From positions 40,619,084-40,683,083 of the forward strand of contig CM019719.1 in assembly GCA_009760885.1 (NCBI GenBank): a stretch of 64,000 nucleotides of DNA, written 5' to 3'. A model generated the notes under the pieces. The model was not told the origin of the DNA and searched no databases. It saw nothing but the letters and a program-made list of their open reading frames with translations. The DNA is from Achatina immaculata (lineage: Eukaryota; Mollusca; Gastropoda; Stylommatophora; Achatinidae). Below, piece after piece: positions 37,701-46,700 of this stretch (position 1 is its first letter; each line of letters starts with the position of its first letter). The position numbers and the translations under genes are program-made.

Positions 37701-40700
37701 ACAAGCTAACTCAGAATGCAAACAACATAGGAGTAAAGATCAACGTAGGAAAGACAAAGTTAATGAAGCAAAATGTGAACAACAGAAATGTACAGAAAGA
37801 GTAGATAGCAAGTTAGTGGAGGAGGTCAACGAATTTGTGTACCTTGGCAGTAGAGTAGTAGAAAATGGAGACAGCATAGAGGACATCAACAGCAGACTTA
37901 CTAGAGCAAACCAGGCTTTTGCAGTGCTGCAGACTATATGGAAATAAAAAAAACTAAGCATAAATACGAAAATCAGGATATTTAAGAGTAATGTTCTAAG
38001 TGTGCTACTCTATGGAAGTGAATGCTGGAAAATCACCAAAACCATAGAAAACAAGTTGAATTCTTTCCAGACTAAATGTTTACAAAGAATTAGAAAAATA
38101 TTTTGGCCAGATACCATAAGAAATAACATCTTATTGGCAGAAATGCAGATGCAGCCACTGACAGTAATTATTGAGGAAAGACACTGGCGATGGTTGGGAC
38201 ATGTGCTCAGAATGAATGACAACTCACTACCAAAAATAGCACTAAGATGGACACCACAGGAGAACAGAAGTAAGGGTAGACCAAAAGAGACATGGAGAAG
38301 AACAACAGAAAGGATGTTGAGCAATAGAGGGCTCACCTGGGCAAGAGCAAAAAAAAAAAAAAAAAGGCGAAGGACAGGCATTTGTGGAAAACCCTTGTGG
38401 AAGCCCCATGTGCCCTGGGCACTTAAGGTTCAGAGAGAGAGATGCATATTTTAGCCAAACACCATAAGAAATAACATCTTGTTGGCAGAAACGCAATGAA
38501 GCCACTGACACCAGTTATTGAGGAAAAACGCTGGCAATGGGTGGGACGTGTGCTCTGGATGACTGATGACTCACTACCAAAAATAGCACTAAGATGGACA
38601 CCACAGGGGAACAGATGTAAGAGCAGACCAAAGGAGACATGGAGAAGAACAACAGAGAGGATGTTGAGCAATAGAGAGCTCACTTGGGAAGAGCAGGGGA
38701 AAAAAAGGCAAAAGACACGCATTTGTGGAAAACATTTGTGAAAGCCCCATATGCCTTTGGCACTTAAGGTTCACAGAGAGAAAGAGAGATATGCATATAT
38801 GCATACACAGTATATCTCTTCTTCTTCTTCTTTGTACGCACATTGGTGATGATGCGTGGTACCCTGATTTTTGCGACGTGCCTTTTGGCTGGGTACCTCC
38901 GACTTCAGCACCTTTCTTTGCTAAGGCAGACTGTAGTCTTGCTCAGACTGCCATGAAGACAGTGGTGTAGGCTGGCCTGGCCAAAACTTTGTTTTCCAGC
39001 CTCTGGTGGCTGTACTTAAGCCCCTTCTCCACATCAGATCCAGCGTGCAATGCTGGCTGGCCAGACAGCTTTGAGACAGTTCCACAGAGACACTCCAACT
39101 TTGGGATGAGGAATCCGATGAGTGCCTCAATGATATCCATTCCCCATCACCTATAGTCTGCTAGTTCTGTTTTGTACATCATTCTGATAGCCACTGTTGT
39201 AAAGACCCATAGGCTTGTCACGTCCTGGATTCATTAGTTTCACACCAGATTTTCCTCATCCCTGCCGGCAATCTCCATGCCCCCATCCATCCATCAACCT
39301 GACATTACATTTTACAAAAGTAACAGTTACAATCAGTGTTGATTGCTACAGGTGTCTGGGCTACAGAAGTAGATCAGAGTTTTTAAGCAAACAGATCTAT
39401 GTTCCCTGTCTCACAAAGACTATGTTAATATAATTGTGTTCTTAACATAGTTGTTCCCAGGGCATCAGTATATCTATGATAAAAGACTTTGTCATTGCAT
39501 GCAGTGTTTAGCTGATGCATTGAAAAATTGAATATAATACGCCAAGCAGAATACAAATTTAAGATTTCCACTATTAGATGAAGTGGCATGCTTGCACAAG
39601 TAAAAATTGCTCTGTCATGCCCTAGAGGCACCAGTGGGTTATGATGTTAGTGCCCATGTGTACTTGACTATGTGGCACACTAGAGGGTGATGTGGAGCAG
39701 TATCACGTCTGACCACTTTACTTTCATAGCCCTGAGAGAAGCCAGGTTCCCATATCCACACCAGGTAAAGTGCCTCACCATGAATGACTAATGCACTAAT
39801 TACTTCACTACCCGTGCTTGTTTGCATCACATGATATGTCAGAAATATCCCTCAGCTCACACATAAGTTATGATGGTTACTTCTTTTTGATGTAGAAAAA
39901 TGCATGTTAACTTTCCTCTGAGTGTCAAGATATTTTTTGTAGCTCACCGTAAGATTTTACTCTTACTACAGGCATTCCGCCAAGTCCGGTTTGAAGGCCT
40001 TCCTTCTCTGCCTAGCCGGGCCACTAGCTCAAACATCACTCATCGTTCTTGCAGCAGTCCAGTGCCCAGCATCTCAGATTGTGGACGAGGGGATACTACA
40101 GATGAATACTTGAAGCGCTGCATGGCCAACTTACAGCCAGCATGGGACAAGGTGGAGAAGACTGTCAAGAAGGCAAGAGAACTTTCTTTGGTATATCTGG
40201 GAACTTCACATAGTGTGCATGTAGCGCATCTGAGTTTACATGAGGGCTGGTGGTGACATTGTAAATTATTGTTAATATTCATTTTGATGGCATTCAAGTG
40301 ATTACTGGCATTTGCCTTTTTTTTTCAGTAAATGGTTCTTAACTTGGGAGATAAAGATTGTGCTTGTTGAAAGTTAGCAGAAAGCTTGTGTTTCACACTG
40401 AATGTGCAAGTCAGGGGTGAAGGTAGCTAAGGTAATGATATTGATGGTGACAGATGAGTAGTGGAGGTGGTGGTGTTGGTAATGATAATTGCTTTGACTT
40501 TTCCAATCCACGGGTTTACGAGTTTCCACTCTTTTTCCCTTGTATCAGATAATGAAACATGCAGGTCCTCTTCAGCTGTTCTACATCTCCATACAGAATG
40601 TCGGTGATTGAGGAGTTTGGTGGTATCAGGTTCTTCCGAATGTCATTCAGTGCACTGCAGTCCAGCAGATGATGTTTAACAGTTTCTTCTTCTTGTCTGT

Positions 40701-43700
40701 TGCAGAGCATGTAGTATGGTGTGTGGTCAGTGGTCACTCTGTGTAAGTGCTTATTGAGGGTAATGTGTCCTGTCCTCAACCTGAAAATTGTGCATTGGTC
40801 TACATGACGTAAGCTGTTTATGTGGTCTCAGGGGGTTAGGCTTTGGCAGGTGTGTATGTAGGGATCTTCCTGTTGGATTACTGGCCCAGCTGTCCATCCA
40901 CTGCTGCTTACAGTTGTTGTATATAATGTGTTTAGCTGTTCTCATGTTGGTGGAGATGTGGGGCTGTGACATGGTGGCTCCACTCTTTGCCAGTCTGTCA
41001 GCACGTTCATTTCTGATATCTATGCGCCCTGGTATCCACTGTAGGGTGCTCTTGATGTCACAGGAGGCGAGCTGGTTTATTGCACTGAGTATATCATTTG
41101 TAATGTGATCAGCTGATGCTATCTAGTTTTCAAGGGCCTGGAGAGCAGACTGGGATTCTGAGAAAATAACAAGGTTTTTTGGGTGGGAGGCACTGTTTTT
41201 GTATTTGGTGGTGGTGATTAATATTGCCTGCATCTTTGCACCATAACTTGAACAGCAAGATCCACAGGGAGAAGAAATGTGTCTTGTTGTCTTGTCTGGA
41301 AACATTATGAGTACCCCATATCCTGCATTGTCTGTTTCCTTGAATGCTGACTCATCAGTGTATGCATGGATCTAGTCCTTGGGGTAGGATTCTGTGATCT
41401 CCAGTGCACACAGCTTTAGGGTGTTGGGATCTGATGATTTGTTCACTAATTTGTTCCTGAGTCTGGTGTTAGTTTGAGGAAGTGTGTAGTTTGTGTTTAG
41501 TGGGATGTCTGGTACTTTTGTAAGTTCTTCTCTGTCTTCAGGGAGTTTGTGTCTTGTGTTTAACTGTTCTGCTGTGTCCACTGGAGTTTTCAGTTTCAGT
41601 CTATTATTATGCTTCTATTTATCAACCACTGTTCTGTTAGGATTGTCTAGGGGCATGTGTTTATATCATTCTACTGGCTCAATGGTTGACTTTTCATGTC
41701 TTATATCTAATGGCTCTATGTTTGCATCAATTTCACATGCAGCTGTGGGTGTTGATCTCATTGCCCCACAAATGAAATGAACGACTTGGTTCTGGATTCT
41801 GTCTACTTGTGTACGAGAGCTCTTTGATGCTGTGACCTGTAGGGGGAGGTTGTAATCTATTATAGATCTAACATATCCTGTGTACAGTTGTCTGAGTGTT
41901 GCTTTGTCAGCAACCCAAGATGTACTTTCAAGTCGCTTGAGTAAGTTTAGTCTTTTGGATGCTTTTTCTGCTAGTCCATTCATGAACTCTTTAAAATTCA
42001 ATTTTCTGTCTAGTTTCACAACAAGGTATGTTGGATTTTTTTCTTTCACGATTTGAGCACCATCAAGAGTTATTTTCAGTTCAGTCTTTGCTAGTTTGTT
42101 GCTAAGAGTGAAGATTGTATATGTAGTTTTACTAACATTGATCTTCAACTTCCAGAAATTGCAATAGGCTGATATGGTAAGGAGGGCTCTATTAAGTCTC
42201 TCAGCAGCCAGCTGCAGGTCTTTTCCACTAGTCCATTCCACTAGTCCATATGACAAGGTCATTGGCAAACATGGCTTTGTGGGTGTTCAACAGGTCGGGG
42301 ATGTCATTTATAAAGATTAGGAACAAGGTGCAGCTTAAGAGCAGAACCTTGTGGCAGATCTTCCTCCAGGGTGCATTTGTGTGACAGTCTGTTACTGACC
42401 TGAGTTTGTATGGTCCTGTTACTCAGGTAGTTTTTAACCCATTGGTACATTTTTCCATGTATGCCCATGTTTTGCATCTTTAACAGCAGGCCTTTCCACC
42501 AGACCCTGTCATATTCCTGCTGGAAGACTAAAAAGACATCTACTGAATTTCTCTTGTTTAAAAAACTGTCTTTTACACTTTGAGTGAGGAGAAATAGCTG
42601 GTCTTTGGTTCTTGATCCTTTGTGGAAGCCTGCCTGAAAGTTATCGAGGGACCTCGAGGATTCCAACCAGTACAGCCTATTGTTAAGCATTCGTTCTGCC
42701 AGCTTACCAATGTTAGAAGTCAGTGAGATTGGTCTAAAGCTTATTAGGTAATCTTCTGGCTTTCCTTTTTTCAGGATAGATCTAACTATGGGTTACTTCC
42801 AAGATTTTGGTAGTACTCCACCTCACCAGGTCTTGTTAATGAAGTTGAGCAATGTGAACTTTCCTACAGGGCCCAGATGAAGGATCATTTCATTTGATAT
42901 TTTGTCTGGTCATGGTGCTTTTCTTAGCTGAGCTTACCCATAGCACTCTGGAGTTCATAGATGGTAAAGTTTTCCGCAAAAAGTGGAATGTTTGCCAAGC
43001 TAGATTTCTCTTTATTTCTCAGAACTTTTCCGAGCACATTGTCAAGTACTTTCCTGTTGGAGGATTTGTTGGTGGCAGCAAAGAATTTGTTAAAAGTACT
43101 GGCTTTGTCCTAGTCACTTGAAAGGACTCGACCAGAGATTCGCATTGGTTTAGGGTTGGTTTGTTTTTTCCCGACATGTTTTCTAAGAGTTACCAAGCCT
43201 TCTTTCCTTCACTTCTGAGGCTGAGATTGCTGCATGTGCTTAACCACTTCTCTTTCTTTGCTTTTTTAGTTTTGAGTCTTACCTTAGCTGTTAGTTTATT
43301 GTACTCTGTTCCGTTTTCTGGAGTCGAGTTTTCTCTACATTCTTCCTGGCTGCTCTTCTTTTTTTTGACTAAGTCTTCCAGAGATTTGTCCAGAAGGGGG
43401 TATATTTCTTTCTGCATCCACGGGGGATTGTTTTGTAGGCTACTCCAAGTATGGCTTGGATTATGTTGGTGTAGAGTGTGACAGTGTTTGTGTTGTCATT
43501 TAATTTTGATAGGTTTTCATCTGTTTGTGTTCTGAATTTTTCCCAGTCTGCTTTTCTATAATTCCAGCGAGGAGGTTTGTGTGTCTTTGTTTTCGTGTGT
43601 CAGAAATTTGTAGAAGGATGGGGCGATGGTCGCTTCCTATGTCATCAAGCACTCTCAGAGTACAATCGTTGTGGATGTTTGCTGAGACAATGGTGAGGTC

Positions 43701-46700
43701 AGGTCTGTATGTGGATCCAGTGGCTCTGTGGAAGAGTGTTGGTGGGGAGGAGGAGTCTTGCAATATTATCATGTTGCTGGTGCTGCATAGCTCTTCAATG
43801 TTGTTTCCCATAGGGTTTCAGTCTTTGTATCCTAGTGATGGTAGATGTGCATTAAAATCTCCTGCAATGATAGTTTTATGCATGTCTGTGCTGTGTATTT
43901 TGATTTGGCTTTTAGAATTAGGGGACAATAAACATTATACAGAGTGTACCGCAGTCCATCATGCCATACTGTTATCTCTTGGATATCATTCTCATTGCAC
44001 TTTCTGTTTTTAACTTCTCCTTGGATGTCATTTCTCAAGAGTGTGGCAATACCCCTGCATTTACCACATTCACATTTGTACATGGTGTATCCAAGCACTG
44101 AGTGATCTTTTCCATATAAAAGAGTTTCTTGTATGATCGCAATATGGATGTTGACTTTTTTCAGCTGTCTGTCTGCTTAATTCTGAGGCCTTTGGCCTAA
44201 GTCCAGAAATGTTGATTTGAAGAATGTGTAATGTGCCGCGACCCCCCCCCCCCACCCCCCCGTAACTGATTTTTCACTCAGGGTAGCCTAGGGGTGAACC
44301 ACCTGGCGCAGACCTTTTGCGAGGTGACATCCAGGCTCAAATGATTTTCTTTTTGTTTCTGACATTTTCATATTGGAGTTTTTGTCTGACATCTTTCTTT
44401 CATACCCAGGAGGCCTTTCTAGTGAGAAGCTGAGATCAGGCCACAAGTGCAACACTGGCCCGTCTGATGGCTTTGAGACAGTTTCACAGAGACACTCCGA
44501 CTTTGGGATGAGGGATCTGATGGTGCTTCAGTGATGTCCACTCCCCACCACCTATAGTCTGCTGGCTGCTTTGTTTGTCTCATTCTGATAGCCATTGTTG
44601 TAGAGACCCATGGTCTTGTCACGTCCTGGACTCGTTGATTTCCGTCAGACTTCCCCCATCCCCACAGGTGATCTCTTTGTCCCCATCCACCCACCATCCC
44701 GAACAGCCTAGTGTGGCCCCAGGCCAAGATCTCAGCTCCACCTACTGACGGGTGTGCAATGTCAAAAGCTGGAGGGCCTTCTATCCTAGGAGGGGTATTT
44801 GTGCTTGTCATTTTTCCCACAGGCGAGTAGGTTTTCTTAGCGTACATAGCATTTTGTCTGAGTTATCTGACACTCCTATAATAAACAAGAAGCTATTAGC
44901 AGATTTCTCAGTTCTATGTTCCCTCTTTCTTTTACAGAAGTTCTGTTCCCTAAAAATTCTTCCTTATAAGAGGGTGACATTATATTTTATAACAATAACA
45001 AATAGTGTTGGTTGCTACAAGTTTCTGGGCTACAGGAGTAGGTCAGAGTTTTTTAAGCAATCAGATCTAATGTTCCCTGCTTCACAAAGACTATGTTAAT
45101 TACTGACAATATTATTTTTAGTATTATTATTATTATTTCTATCTATCTTTGAGCCAATGTTAACTCTTCATGGATGCTGTTCCAAACAGCTGGAAGATCT
45201 GGATAGACAGGATGAAGAAAAACTTCAGGAGCTGGTGAACCAGATCATGAAATCATCCCCAAATGACTTCATAATCAGACAACCAGATACTAAGCCGGTT
45301 GTAGGAAAGCCACTTATGGACCCTAAAGCAAGATTTAAGTCACGTGGTGTTTCTAGAGATACCACACATCAGGCAGGTGAACTGAAGACTTCTCTTTCAT
45401 CAGCTTCAACTTCTAGAGTAAGTAGAGACTTCCTTATGTCATTATTGTTAATTCTGTATTGCTCCTTAACTCTTTGTATACTGGGGTTTTTTCCCCTCAA
45501 AATACCAAGGGGGGTAAATTTCACAATGTGGAATGGGTTGGTTGTCACATTTAAAAGAATGACAAAGGCATAATATGATTTGTAGTATGATATATTAAGA
45601 GAAAAAATGTATTTTGTTTTTCTAATAAAATTGTTAGCATGTTATTAGTATACAACAGAAAAAAGAGCTAAGAACTGAGAAGAAAGAATGGAAAATGAGG
45701 AAATTGAAACAATGTTTTTTTCACTTACCCATCAAGTTAATCCACTGTGGTTGGTCCAATATATCTGAAATGAATAAAAATGTACACAAACACCTTTTCT
45801 TCACATATCCTCCAAAATTTACATGAAAACATACACTAATTATGCATTTACAGTAAACTAAAAACACCAAGTGGGTAGGTAATATTTACATGAAAGCAAG
45901 TGGATGTGTGGCGACTAATATTTACCAGAAAATAGGCCATTGTGTTTTATTTTTTTGTTTTTTTTTAATTTGAAGCATTCTACAACATTTAATTTTTTTA
46001 AATTACACAATCTCCAGCATTACTTATTGTGATATTACAGCTAGTACTAGCAAAAAGCTGAGAATTAGTATCACCAGCTACCCTTCTAGCATGTTTTGCT
46101 GCTGGACCAAAAGAAAACATCCTCATCCTTTGAATCAGTGCCACGTGGTTCTGAAAATTCAAAATTTCTACTACTGCATTCTCTTAACCGCAGTCTAGAC
46201 ATTTTTTAATTAAATTTTGAGCTTGTAGTGCAGAAATACGCTGCTCTGGACGAAATAAACTACCACTGGAAGCCATATTTGTTGATAAACAAAAACCTAG
46301 CGACACTTTAAAAAAAAAAACCCGTTACATTAACACATTGATAAACACAAACCTAGCGACACTTCGAAAAAAAACCCCGTTAAATTAACACACAACCGCA
46401 CTGTATTCAGCTGAAACACACGACAAATGGATTCCGGAAGGAAGTGCAATTGCTGGTTTTTAAGTATACTTTGATTATCTTCACATTTAGAGAGCTACAA
46501 ACTATCATCACACTGTGTGGAGCATGGGGTTCTGAGGGTCAAAAAGCCATGCATGACACGTCACAAAGCATACAGAGAGTTAAAGAGTGTATTCTCCTAT
46601 TTTTTTTCTTTAAATTGCATGGTCAGGTCGGAGAATATTACCCTTTAATATATGTACGCCTTGTTACATTATGAGTAGATCATGCAGGAGTTAAGTTTCC

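Noticed and set aside
43161..44013. Plus-strand frames in the I-like LINE region
   Set aside because: They lie opposite the recognisable minus-strand endonuclease and RT, and show no motifs.
39045..45099. LTR retrotransposon, because two direct repeats flank a pol-like region
   Set aside because: PKD1 exon 20 lies between the repeats, the pol is of LINE type (endonuclease plus RT plus RNase H), and no integrase, primer site or TG...CA ends were seen.
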